Shown here one piece after another: positions 12,031-22,896 of a stretch of 64,000 bases of DNA (position 1 is the first letter of the stretch; every line of letters starts with the position of its first letter). This DNA comes from Antedon bifida (lineage: Eukaryota; Echinodermata; Crinoidea; Comatulida; Antedonidae), in assembly GCA_963402885.1 (NCBI GenBank), contig OY727094.1, forward strand, positions 14,696,501 through 14,760,500, read 5' to 3'. The notes under the pieces were generated by a model. The model had not been told where the DNA came from. It did no database searches and saw only the letters and a list, made by a program, of their open reading frames with translations. A program made the position numbers and the translations under genes.

Positions 12031-12648
12031 CTTAAAAACAAAATATAAGGTACAATAATTATTGTATAACATCCTGATTGTTTGTATACTACTCTTATAA
12101 ACTCTTAATACTCTTTATAAAATTTAACAGTTTAATATGCACTAAGAATGTCTTAATCATTACTTGAAATAAATTAAGGTCATAATAGCAGAGTACAAAG
12201 ATTAAGGTATAACTCTATATAGAATAAAATACTTCAGCAATTCATCACGTAAAACAGATGACTGATTTTTATCAAATGCAACAATTTGATAAATATGTGG
12301 TACTAATAAGGTATATGCCAACACTTAAGCTTATAAGCCGATGCTCACAAATGCGACCAAAATTTAGATTTAGACATTTCTGCATATTCAAATGTTTTTT
12401 CATTTATTATTATAAACACACAGAATATTGTTACAAAGCCTTTAAGAACATGTCTGTGAAGTTGGTTACTAGTTCCTAGTTCCTAGTTCCTTATTCAAAT
12501 TCATTTAAAGGGACAGTCACAAATATTTTTAAAAACAGACTTTAATAGGTAATAACTGTCTAATTGAGTTGTTATTGCATCAACATGTTAGCCTTGACCT
12601 CCTCTACTTTTTCCGGTCAAAGTTCATTAACATTTTATTCATTTACAC

Positions 12649-13262
12649 CCTCTACGGCGAATAAGTAACTAGCTTTTACGAACGTTATAACACTTGACCT
12701 ACTTAATTTTTTCAAAATGTTTTGATATGGATCGATCACCCTTGACCTACTTTACCATTTGCCACCCCAGTTCCGCGAACTTTTTTGCATCTTCGCCCTC
12801 TACGGCGAATAAGTAACTGGCTTTACGAACGTTATAACACTTGACCTACTTAATTTTTTCAAAATGTTTTGATATGGATCGATCACCCTTGACCTACTTT
12901 ACCATTTGCCACCCCAGTTCCGCGAACTTTTTTGCATCTTCGCCCTCTACGGCGAATAAGTAACTGGCTTTACGAACGTTATAACACTTGACCTACTTAT
13001 TTTTTTCAAAATATTTTGGTATGAATCGATCACCCTTGACCTACTTTACCATTTGCCACCCCAGTTCCGCGAACTTTTTTTGCGTCTACGCCCTCTACGG
13101 CGAATAAGTAACTGGCTTTTACGAACGTTATAACACTTGACTTACTTAATTTTTTCAAAATAGTTTGGTATGAATCGATCACCCTTGACCTACTCTACCA
13201 TTTGCCACCCCAGTTCCGCGAATTTGTTTTGCATCTACGCCCTCTAACTGGCTTCTACGAAT
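12649..13262 (+). repeat. Satellite array, ~147-148 bp unit, four units
   Basis: The phrase tctacggcgaataagtaact starts at 12651, 12799, 12946 and 13094, a spacing of 147-148 bases. Each unit also contains cgaacgttataacacttgac and atcgatcacccttgacctac. The last unit is truncated. No ORF is conserved across units. Confidence 0.9.
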
Positions 13263-13339
13263 GTTATAACACTTGACCTGATTGAAAATGTTCATCTGGT
13301 TTGTAGGTATAAGTATCTTGAAAATATTCTAGAGGGCCT

Positions 13340-13510
13340 ATTCTGTTTAATGACAGGGTCATACACGTGACTGAGTTGGTGGGTGCCCTCGTCTCTGTTG
13401 ATGATTTGGTTTCCTCGTCTGCGGATCCAGATGGCTTCTCTGATGCGTCGGTTGTTTGTATCTGGTTCCCTGTCGATGATTTTAGGTTGGAGCAGAAATG
13501 AAATAACGTG
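13340..13510 (-). pseudogene. C-terminal fragment of a Penelope-like GIY-YIG endonuclease protein
   Basis: One minus-strand frame reads NNRRIREAIWIRRRGNQ and then NRDEGTHQLSHVYDPVI. The pattern R.REAI.IR......NRD.G...LS..YD is one I associate with the end of Penelope-like polyproteins after the GIY-YIG nuclease. The reverse transcriptase part is absent. Downstream on the same strand, cagaataggccctctagaat matches the spacer of the 11564-11816 inverted repeat, so both belong to one element family. Confidence 0.6.
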
Positions 13511-13518
13511 ATATACAT

Positions 13519-14319
13519 GAAGTTAATAAATCGAAGAATAACTGTTGGAAATAGCAGAATTAATTGCTTTTAAAGAATTGTTGAAAGTATCGAAGACTGA
13601 CTTTATTGATACTGATATTATTTTACGTGGAAAAGGAGAAATAAATAATTGATCAGGGAGCGGATTGCAGTGCAGAACGACATCAAGAAACATTTTAACT
13701 TAATATTTAATTTATTTATATGTCAGGAAAGAGTTGCAATTTGGGAAGAATTATAATTGGTTATACCAGCGGAACGGGAGCAGAGGCGTGGGAGTTGTTT
13801 AGTTGCAGAATCGTTTTAACTTTTATCTTTCTAATTTGTTTTGTGTCAGCATTGAGATAGAAGAAGACAAGAAGTGACGAAATTGTGGACCTTTATTATT
13901 TGTTTAATTATTGACCTTGGGATAGTATTGGATGTGAAAGGGGGGGTTTCTGGGATTTATTTGACACTAAGAAGATTGTTGATATTTTGTTTGGAAGGAT
14001 TGGGAATTTGGGGAATGGTATAAATTGTGTGGGGAATAGAGATACTGTATCATTGTTTGAGAATTGCTTGGTTTTTTTTGTGGTTTTTTTTTGTGGGGGT
14101 TTGGATTATAAGAGAAAGAATTGTTTGTCAAAGATTATTAAATTTACTTTTTACATTTTTATGTGTACAGTTGTGGCTATTTATCGTTGTTTGCCGGTGG
14201 TTACCAGGAATTACATGTCCGAAAGAGCCGTAGTTGCGGCTGTGTGACATAGACCTAGAATGTTTGAACAAATCTCTGAATTAAAAATCACCCACATAGG
14301 CCTATAATGACATCATCTT
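13519..14319. other. Spacer inside the composite element, nothing recognised
   Basis: The stretch is mixed, T- and G-rich on the plus strand at 13930-14110. No coding frame with family resemblance was seen. Short open frames at 13987-14247 give hydrophobic but unrecognisable translations. Confidence 0.4.
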
Positions 14320-14900
14320 ACAGTACCCATCTATAAGCGCACAAAAAAACAAAGCTGAACTAATGGGTTTTTTTCAAATGTCATTACAGCAACTGTTACT
14401 TAAAAACAGTTTACACTACCTTATAACAGCAAAATTAACCTATTCATTAATACTGTTACTGTTAATATTAACAATTAAAAAGCGCACACTATTCATTGAG
14501 TGATAATAGTCGTTTAAACACAATATACAGTAATATTTATATTTAAAACTATATTTGTAGTACCCGTCTATACCTCACAAACTAAACAAGTGAAATAGGC
14601 ACTAATGTGGATTTTTTAAATTTCATGATATCAACTGTTACCTGAAAACATATTAATTATAGTACAGGAAAACTATGAAATATGGTTGAAAAAATTGCAA
14701 CAGAATTTATTTCACCACAATGCATTTCTATAAGGTCCCAATATGAACATACTAAAAGTCTAGAAAAATCCAGGTAGGGGAAATAGGTTTTTTTAAACAA
14801 AATGGCCGCCAATGGCCAAAAATGCCTAAAAAAAGACAAAAAAACATAAATGATAGATCTAATTACCACTTTATAACAGTTTTTACAATGGTTTATATAT
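14320..14900. repeat. Diverged tandem repeat, unit about 230-240 bp
   Basis: Blocks beginning cagtacccatctataagcgc (14323) and tagtacccgtctatacctca (14558) share order and sequence, including aactgttac.t.aaaaca. A third, weaker copy begins near 14735. No gene is seen. Confidence 0.5.
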
Positions 14901-15179
14901 TTCTTTACAGTTTCGAAGATCTGAACTACAATATACACATTATTTTAAGTGCTATTTTAATTAGAAAATGGCCGAAAAACATCCCTATATCCCTATTGTT
15001 ATAATATATAAAACGCAGTATAATGCATAGGATTACGGTGTCTAATAATAAATCTGTTCATTTACATTTGTACTGTTATAACAATATATTACAACATTGT
15101 TGGTGCCAGCGGAGAGGTGTATAGGGATGGGAGATCATATGGGAAGGGTGAGGGAGTCTGTCCAATTGGCTATTTTCGG

Positions 15180-15520
15180 GAGTATATGTAGACAGCCAGT
15201 TACTTATTCGCCGTAGAGGGTGTAGATGCAAAAAAGTTCGCGGAACTGGGTGGCAAATGGTAAAGTAGGTCAAGGGTGATCGATCCATACCAAAACATTT
15301 TGAAAAAATTAAGTAGGTCAAGTGTTATAACGTTCGTAAAGCCAGTTACTTATTCGCCGTAGAGGGCGTAGATGCACAAAAGTTCGCGGAACTGGGGTGG
15401 CAAATGGTAAAGTAGGTCAAGGGTGATCGATTCATACCAAAATATTTTGAAAAAATTAAGTAGGTCAAGTGTTATAACGTTCGTAAAAGCTAGTTACTTA
15501 TTCGCCGTAGAGGGTGTAAA
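15180..15520 (-). repeat. Satellite array in inverse orientation, ~147 bp unit, about 2.3 units
   Basis: The complement of the 12649-13262 unit appears here. The phrase ccgtagaggg starts at 15211, 15357 and 15505, a spacing of 146-148 bases. It forms the inner part of the right end of the composite element. Confidence 0.85.
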
Positions 15521-15708
15521 TGAATAAAATGTTAATGAACTTTGATCGGAAGAAGTAGAGGAGGTCAAAGCTAACATGTTGATGCAATAAACAACTCAAT
15601 TAGACAGTTATTACGTATTAAAATCTGTTTTTAAACAATATTTGTGACTGTCCCTTTAATTGAATTTGAATAAGTACCTAGGAACTAGTAACCAACTTCA
15701 CAGACATG

Positions 15709-16208
15709 AGTAAAAGTAATGTTACCCAATTTAAGTTTGCTATTATTTGTTTATTTATGATTTAGTTCTTGATCATATAAACTCAGTACAATAGTATGAA
15801 CAGTATGCTTTATGCTATCATTCTAAATTAAGAGATTAACAGTTATTGTATCGAGGTAGCCAATGCATATGAATGATGCGTTCTATCTATTGATATCAAT
15901 TGTATTGTTAATAATAGAATGATTCTAGCAATGTTATATGAACAAACAACAAGAATTAAAAAGAATTTATTTACAAGCACATTGTTAACTGTGTACTAAA
16001 AATAAGTATTTTTATGAGGAGTAATAAAATGTTCCCCAAAAGTTTGCTATTATTTGTTCATTTATTGTTAGTTCTTGATGAACCTTGGTATGATCAGTAT
16101 GCCTTATTAATCAGGCCACTCTTGTTTAACAAATTTAAATCAGTTTTCCTACCAATCCATACAACATTTTCCCAAACTAGCTGAATTATTAAAAGCTGAA
16201 TGATAATT
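15709..16208. other. AT-rich intron or spacer, nothing seen
   Basis: No ORF, repeat or structured element is recognised in this AT-rich stretch between the composite element and the MITE. Confidence 0.4.
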
Positions 16209-16798
16209 TTAAAGACACCTTCCCACCGTTTTTTAGATCTATTTTAAGATCACAAACTATATTTAATGTAATAATAATACTATATGGTCCTAATGCGATA
16301 ACTTTTTTCCTCTTTAAATGGTTAAAAATGTGAAGAATAAGTCGATTCTAATAATTATAGCGGCCCGCTATAAATCCCAAAATGCATTGCGCGCGGATTG
16401 ATATTTCTGTTTTTCTTCTGTAATTCACCCACTTTTCAGCGAAAATTCCGGGTTTTCCCCAATTTGTATCAACGGAATCTGGCAAAAATAGAAAGACAAT
16501 TAATGCATCAACTATACAACGGCAGGCTAGGTATATAGCTAGTGTACGATGTTCGTACGTTACCAATGTTTACCAGCTAGGCCTACAAAATTAAGCCTAT
16601 CTAGACTAGGCCTAAGACCGTCCACGAGAGGTCAGTTGCGGCGAGCTACTTAGATAGTGACATTGTTTATCACTTTTTATCATAATTTACCATAAAACGT
16701 ACATTTAAGACAAGGAATGACCTGGTTTAATGTTTTTAAAGTAATATATATGTATTATTTTTACAAAACGTCACAAATTGTAGGGAAGGTGTCTTTAA
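16209..16798. mobile_element. TTAA-flanked MITE, family 2, copy A
   Basis: Ends aaagacaccttccca and its complement agggaaggtgtcttt lie between TTAA sites. The interior includes agcggcccgctataaatccc, ggctaggtatatagctag and accgtccacgagaggtc, shared with copies at 51595-52196 (opposite orientation) and 61877-62510. It is non-coding and probably a piggyBac-like non-autonomous element. Confidence 0.8.
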
Positions 16799-17689
16799 TT
16801 ATAGGCTATAAAGTTTGAAATAGAACATTATTTTTTAAATACAAGTTTAGGGTGTATTAGAAAAATAAAATCATGTGCCACCCAGAATTGTTGTTTTGAA
16901 AATAGCACTAATTGTGTGTTTTAGATTTTTATTTATTCTTCCTCACATCTCAAATGTGCAATAAAAATGAACTTGTATTTTGTTAAGTGGTACTTAATTA
17001 GGTTGACTAATCAATCAGGGATTTTTTTTCAAACAATGGCCATTTTTCAGTGTGTGAATTTTTTTGGTATTGAGGTTTTTAGTTTTCTACAAGTTTTCTT
17101 ACGTTTTTCAAAAACTTATCGGCTTTTGTGTAAAATGTACAACAAGTGCCTTTGTTTGGGACTTTAAAATGTACGTCAGTGACTAGTTTTCTTAATTATT
17201 AGTAGGCTACTAGAAATAGCACCAATCAAAATTCCTTGCACACGCTTTCTTGTACCATGGAGGAAATATATATTTCTTCCACGCTTGTACTCAGCTTTTT
17301 TCCTCTTGTTGTACCATATATTTGTTTAATACTGTTTGATTACAGTACTGTTTAGAATTGGTATTGTGGTACAGGAGACATGCATAGTTGGTGATATTGT
17401 GTTCTTTCAACCAGTTAAAGTTCCTTTCTTCCTTTCAACTAAACTATGAAAACTTGTATGAAATGCCAGAAAATGATTGAGAAACACGCCAACTGTAGAA
17501 CTATCCTAGAGTTAAAACTTGATTTTATATCAATCAGAGAGATCTGTTTTAATAAAGTTAAATTTGTATAATTATTTTGAATAGAAACCTTTTATTTTCA
17601 GTAAATTTATTCTCTGTTTTATCATTAATCAAATAACAGTCGAGTTTTGGTACTGTAGAATTGAAAGTAGAATGTAATAGATTAGAAAT

Positions 17690-18140
17690 TAGAGATTGAC
17701 ATGGTAACCCATTTGTATGCGAGATGCAGAGTGAGATTAGAGATTGACATGGTAACCCATTTGTATGCGAGATGCAGAGTGAGATTAGAGATTGACATGG
17801 TAACCCATTTGTATGCGAGATGCAGAGTGAGATTAGAGATTGACATGGTAACCCATTTGTATGCGAGATGCAGAGTGAGATTAGAGATTGACATGGTAAC
17901 CCATTTGTATGCGAGATGCAGAGTGAGATTAGAGATTGACATGGTAACCCATTTGTATGCGAGATGCAGAGTGAGATTAGAGATTGACATGGTAACCCAT
18001 TTGTATGCGAGATGCAGAGTGAGATTAGAGATTGACATGGTAACCCATTTGTATGCGAGATGCAGAGTGAGATTAGAGATTGACATGGTAACCCATTTGT
18101 ATGCGAGATGCAGAGTGAGATTAGAGATTGACATGGTATC
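17690..18140. repeat. Perfect 48-bp minisatellite, nine units
   Basis: A 48-bp unit that starts with atggtaacccatttgtatgc repeats nine times without a visible mismatch from 17701 to 18132, with partial units on both sides. Because 48 is a multiple of three, the array is open in more than one frame (for example MVTHLYARCRVRLEID repeated). Flanks show no start context, splice site or conserved extension, so I treat it as non-coding. Confidence 0.95.
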
Positions 18141-18226
18141 CTACAATTCAAGGATCTACATAAAACAGTTTAATATATAAAAGAGATTTTATAAAATAGG
18201 CTAATTTAATTTCTTAATTTAATAAC

Positions 18227-18739
18227 TTAAAGATGTATTGTCCCTTGAAACACAAAAAATTAGCCATATCAAAGTAATATTAAAGTTATTCACTTTAAGT
18301 CGAAATTTAGAGACAAGTTTACGTCATTAACAGGTAAATTAATTAGATTACATTTCGTCTGGGAAATCGTCGCAAGCGAAAGTAAACAAAGATTTCAAAC
18401 CATGAGTTATGCATGATGCTAATTAGGATTGTTTACAACTCGTCACGGTTGAGAAGGTGTTTTCACACAGATCGCGAGGAAGTTTTATGATTATGCATAC
18501 AGAGTAGCAAAACAAGCGCGTTGCATTATGAGATATGTTTTGATTGAAAATTTTGACTGGAAGTCAAAGTTATTTTTGGAACAAAAAAACATCTGCATTT
18601 CGGTTAAAATATTTTTTTTTCCGACTAATTTTTGGTGAAAGTTAATAACTATTATGATACTTCAAAATGACCACCTTTTTTTCAAAATTAAAAAAAATTT
18701 TTTTTTTTGGAATTAGTCAAAGGGACAATACATCTTTAA
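18227..18739. mobile_element. TTAA-flanked MITE, family 1, copy B
   Basis: It has the same ends (agatgtattgtccctt and its complement) and TTAA flanks as 9114-9669, in the same orientation. The interiors match through caaagatttcaaaccatgag and gttgagaaggtgttttcaca. It is shorter by about 40 bases owing to small deletions. Non-coding. Confidence 0.85.
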
Positions 18740-20680
18740 TTATTAACTATTTTTAATGATATAATGTTTATTGTTAAAAACATTGTTTAAATCGATTTTG
18801 GGTGATTTATGTTTACTTTATGGTTTGTAATATTGTGTTTCTTTATAAGAGATGTATGCGACATTATTCTACAGAGAGGAAATAAAGGAAGGAAATAATT
18901 GAGCATAATAAACCACCAATAGCTGATTAAGGAAATATACAGCTTCCTTTACCTATTTTTTAAAGGATGAAAAAAGAAAAGAATAAAAAAGCTAACAGAA
19001 AGATTTTGGGGGTGGGAGGTGGGGTTTTGATAGATGGCGAGATGGGGTTCTTGATCCCACTAAGATTTAAAAAAACTTTAGTAATACAGAGGGGTAAAGT
19101 ATAGTGGGAGGAATTGAGGTCAGCCTTACAAAATTAAAAATGATTATTGTAATGAAAATTCTTTTAAACAGCATCAATCTGTGTTCAGTCAGCCGGCCCC
19201 AACCATGATTGGGGCTGAGGTGGATGGAGATGTAGGTTTAAAAAGAAAACATTGTACACAAAACGTTCTAGTGTTAGAGTGCCATTTCCAGGCATCTAGA
19301 TGTCCATATTCCTACAATTTTACACACTTTTTAGCACTGATAGACCAGGGTGTGAAAGTTCTGCCTTTTTTTGTTTGTTAATTAGATCAATGTGTCTAAA
19401 TGTGCAAGTTGTCTGTATGTGTACAGCAAAGCTTCTGTGTGCACAATTATCATAGTACGTGTAATTGTTTAAGAGTGTGTATGTAACAGTTTCTATTTAG
19501 TGTCAGGAGAGTGAATTCATCAATGATTATTAGATTAATTGCAACAAAGGCTATATTATACGCCTATAATGCCATCAAGTGTTTTATAAAGTTATTTTCA
19601 ACAGCGCCACCAATGATTTGTAATATACAGTAACTTTGTGTTGTATCTTCTAGTTGTGTTCCCTTTCAATGTTTGTTTATTTGTATTTTACATCCTTCTA
19701 TTCATAGATAAATAAATGTAATAAATCCCATAAATAGACCTAAAAGTTGATAAGCAAACAAAGAATTCAAGCATATCGGTTTAATTATGAAATATATTGA
19801 GGTAAAGAAGACTCAAATCAAATCAAATCAAATCAAATCAAATAAACATATATTTCTTTCATTCATATTTGAGTAAAACATTATAATTTCTGATATTTGA
19901 TATATAAATATTTTTTTTTAGAGATATAATACAGTAAATCATAATGTATAAAAAAAAAGATGACTTAATGACAAGTAAAAATACAAGTGTGTAAATATAC
20001 ATTATTTCAACCAATCATTGTCAATATTGTCATAGTTATCAGATGTGATTATTTGTGAGTTTTCATAATGATAACAGGCCTCGATTTTTGAATAATATAT
20101 CTTGTAAATGGTGGATACCTATAACATTTACAAATTGCAAATTAATTTATATTTCAACCTTTTTACACTTTTTTTTACACATTGTTTTATAACTGTTAAA
20201 CTATCAATTAATTTCTTCGTTTCCATTGTTTCTTACAATTTATTGTATTTTTGTTATATAATTATATGTCATACAAAACCATGATAAAAAATAAACAAAA
20301 TGTATACACAATATATAATTTGTTTCACTTTTATTTACAAAAATAAAAGTATTTTATCCTTATTTATTTATAGCAATCAAATTTACAAATATACTAAAAA
20401 AACATGAAATAAACAAAAAAGTAAATACAAAAATAAGATATATGTAATAAGGTCACGAAAGGAACCTTATTTCAGGTTGCAAAATAAACAAAATAAAAAA
20501 TGTAAAATACAAATATATATATTGTCGAGTGTTTTGGTTCAAAACCTTAAAAACTATGACCCAATCATGTGACCCAAGACAAACATATACTGACAAGATA
20601 GGAAATTTGAAAATCTTAATGCATAAATCTACAATATAAATGAGATAGCACATGTCCTTCAAAACTGAAGGTATATAGTA
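18740..20680. other. AT-rich intron or spacer, almost featureless
   Basis: No gene is recognised. A (ATCAA)n run at about 19816-19845 may be the antisense tail of a truncated LINE. A 66-residue plus frame at 19181-19381 resembles nothing known. Confidence 0.4.
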
Positions 20681-20684
20681 CCTA

Positions 20685-20715
20685 CTATAGTATATAGTAA
20701 ACTATATACTATAGC
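20685..20715. repeat. AT-rich hairpin
   Basis: The sequence ctatagtatatagt is followed after two bases by its complement actatatactatag. It is probably a simple palindrome or MITE remnant. Confidence 0.5.
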
Positions 20716-20790
20716 AACCTACGGACCTAACACACATACCTAACGAAGTAATGTCCTATTTCTATCCTAGTGTAACACTAGGATAACGTA

Positions 20791-21191
20791 TCTCAACGTA
20801 TCAGTTTCTATTCTAGTCTTCTAAACGAATAACGGCTTGAAACGTATCTCTTAATTTCTATTTTAAGGAACACCCTAAAATAACGATTTTCAACGAATCA
20901 TTGATAGCAAAGCCTGTACTAATTCATGTATTTCACTAGCGTGATAACAGATTACGCCACTTAGTTTCGTTATCTTTGTTTCTTAGTAGTTCAAATCAGG
21001 AATTCTAAGAACGTATCGGTTTATAGTCTAGTCAATCTTTTTCTAGCCTAGAATAACGGCTTGAAACGTATCTCTTTCTATTTTATGGAAACACCCTAAA
21101 ATATCGATTTTCAACGAATCACTGATAGCAAAGCCTGTAATAATTCACGTATTATTACTAGCGTGATTACAGAGTACGACGCTTAGATCTC
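20791..21191. repeat. Two-copy direct repeat, about 190 bp each
   Basis: Copies at about 20795-20975 and 21010-21191 share aacggcttgaaacgtatctc, caccctaaaata and gatagcaaagcctgta in the same order. They start about 220 bases apart. No coding potential is seen. Confidence 0.7.
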
Positions 21192-21433
21192 CTTTCTTTT
21201 TTTCCACTCGGGAATTTCAAGGAATTCTTCAGTTCTTGTTGACGTACACACACAACAGCGTTACGAAAAGAAATGATGACAATCTGAGGTAGGTGTGTCT
21301 CATTAGTGCGGTGTTAAACGGACTATACCGTTATCAGGCGGGGTGTGGGTTTTGATATGGTTATTTATGTTAAAGTTCTTATATTTTCCTCTCTTAGGAG
21401 AGAGAGGGGCTATTGTTGGTTTATCCAGGTAAG

Positions 21434-21640
21434 CAGTGGCATAACGCAGAGGGCTAAGGCCCCTGGTTTAGGAAACCTAAGTGGACCTCCCAAGTTCCAA
21501 CACTGGAGGCCTCAGAAGTTTTAAGCCCTTTTCGGCCATTTTTTTTTCGGCCCTCTGGACACTGCTAAGGGGCCCCCATAAGCTCCGGGAACCCTGGGTT
21601 TAGTCAGTGAGCGCTCATAGCCATTACGCCACTAAAGATA
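21434..21640. mobile_element. Small TIR element nested in another repeat
   Basis: Ends agtggcataacg and cattacgccact are imperfect inverted repeats. The flanks (ttggtttatccaggtaagc to the left, cactcatagaccagcaacac to the right) are joined directly in a related repeat at about 31311-31366 (tccaggtaagctagcactta). That copy is an empty-site homologue and supports insertion here. Non-coding, possibly hAT-related by its end sequence. Confidence 0.55.
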
Positions 21641-22294
21641 AACAGCACTCATAGACCAGCAACACTACTATTGGTTTGTGTAGTCTAACTTGGGTCATTG
21701 AAGGAATGGACATATCAATTATCTAAACTCGTCAATGCATGAACTTTATTAATCATTTTCTTCTTTTCTCCTACTCTTGAACTTGAGCTCGCTGATTACC
21801 ATTTGCATCTTGTTCAGATTTCTTTGGGAATGTTGGTCACATCATCCAGATACAATTCATTCAAGTCCTGGGGCTGATAATTCTACAACAAAGTAAAGAC
21901 AAATTACTATGTTTTTGTTTTTTGTTTTATATATATAAATTTATAATAAATTTGAAAAATAATTATATGAAATGGAAAAAAGTTTTGATTAAAATACCAT
22001 AACAATAATTTAATTTTTTAATTCAATAATTTAATTTCGCCATGATATTTACTGCTGGCCTAGGTACGTTAACTCGTGCGCTCGCATCGCGCTGCTAGTT
22101 TAGGCATGCCTGGGGACGGCGTAGAATCTAAGACCACATCATTGACTTCATATTGCAATGGTCTTAAATCTAAGAGCAAGGGTTTCATGGGGTCTTAAGC
22201 CTATTCTAAGACTAGGCTTAAGACCTTTATTGCAATCCGCCCCTGGTATTTTCGCCTATAAGTTACATGTATATATACCATACTGTAAACATAC

Positions 22295-22339
22295 TTTCTG
22301 CATTGCTTGATGGTCCAGCTTCCCTTCTTGATCGTTTAC
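22295..22339 (-). CDS. Linker micro-exon of module 2 (copy 3)
   Basis: A 45-nt exon with AG before and GTATG after encodes KRSRREAGPSSNAE, entering in phase 1 and leaving in phase 1. Copies at 41077-41124 (SEQSRSEAGPSSNTE) and 29486-29530 (DKQSRSEAGPSSNVE) have the same phases. Flanking intron sequence is also shared. In the intact gene the first copy joins a DED exon to the Roc P-loop exon. By analogy this one joins to exon 11864-12030, where the phase fits (GAA A|AT GTG). Confidence 0.75.
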
Positions 22340-22896
22340 CTAAAAAGAAAGAATTTTAGGAAAATAATTACAATATCCATGTGGATGAATAGTACTAACT
22401 ATATAACATTTTATTTAAACTTCCAAGAGACATTTTGAATAAATCATAAAAATTTTAAGATTTAACTTATTATTATTTGTATTTTTGGTAACTTTAAAGA
22501 ACCAAACTCCTGACCAAACATAAAAAATAAAAATGATGAATCATTGGTGGCGTTTTGAACGTAAAGTACGTCAAAGTTACCAGTATTAAACACTTAATTT
22601 TTGCACTGATTCTGGAATAAAAACCGCAATCGAGTTTACCCACTATATTAGTGATTGATAAATGTGATTCAACCAGAAAGTGCTGTATTTATAACTTCAG
22701 ATCGCTTTTTGAGCCCGGTTTTGAGTTAGGCTAGCAAGTGCTTTGGGAGTTAGCTGATCGGAATACGAACGACACAGGTAAATAACCTCCGGTTAGACCC
22801 TTTGTTATTACCTAGCAACCGATCAAACACTTATTGCACAAGTTACGCCTCATTGAACAAGAAGTATACCTATTGTTCGGCGAACCGCTTGTAACT

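Larger units (their letters stand above)
12448..15708. mobile_element. Terminally inverted composite element with satellite arrays
   Basis: The left end (acatgtctgtgaagttggtt, aaagggacagtcacaaatat and onwards for about 230 bases) recurs inverted at the right end (about 15480-15708). Inside each end is an array of the same ~147-bp satellite unit in opposite orientation. The middle carries a Penelope-like fragment and unrelated repeats. A third copy of the left end plus array is at 42200-43055. No transposase is seen. It may be a non-autonomous DNA transposon that captured satellite DNA, or a satellite-containing MITE family. Confidence 0.65.
3682..22339 (-). pseudogene. Second Roc-COR exon set (module 2), probably damaged or incomplete
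   Basis: Minus-strand exons: 22295-22339 (linker KRSRREAGPSSNAE), 11864-12030, 10976-11079, 10180-10299, 8512-8625, 7958-8133, 7051-7140, 6611-6769, 5775-6020 and 3682-3861. Several have exactly the length of their counterparts in the gene at 28-46 kb (104, 90, 159 and 246 nt), and all borders but one are GT-AG with matching phase. They encode a Roc GTPase domain (GLENVGKTS, WDFGGQP, LIGTH) followed by the first two COR exons. Two faults are visible. Exon 11864-12030 has one base too many between the pre-Roc helix and the P-loop. At 5775 the expected donor is replaced by TTTTAGAACAG, so the frame runs to a stop near 5742. Exons for the rest of COR are not seen to the left. It may be a decaying duplicate, a truncated gene, or the 3' half of a longer transcription unit. 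Assembly error could explain the single-base insertion. Confidence 0.7.

Noticed and set aside
11828..12058. Plus-strand frame over the module 2 P-loop exon
   Set aside because: The minus strand carries the pre-Roc and P-loop sequences with matching splice sites.
12649..13262. CRISPR-like array
   Set aside because: Units are ~147 bp with no unique spacers. This is satellite DNA in a eukaryotic genome.
13987..14247. Hydrophobic plus-strand frame, possible membrane protein
   Set aside because: It lies in T/G-rich repeat-derived DNA, with no family resemblance and an overlapping second frame of equal quality.
17558..18180. Long open frames over the 48-bp repeat on both strands, apparently coding for repeat proteins
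   Set aside because: They arise because a 48-bp unit keeps frames open. No start context, splice site, flanking conservation or amino-acid bias supports a gene.
21814..21882. Possible terminal exon after linker 22295-22339 reading NYQPQDLNELYLDD
   Set aside because: That frame does not match the phase left by the linker. The in-phase reading gives only eight residues before a stop.
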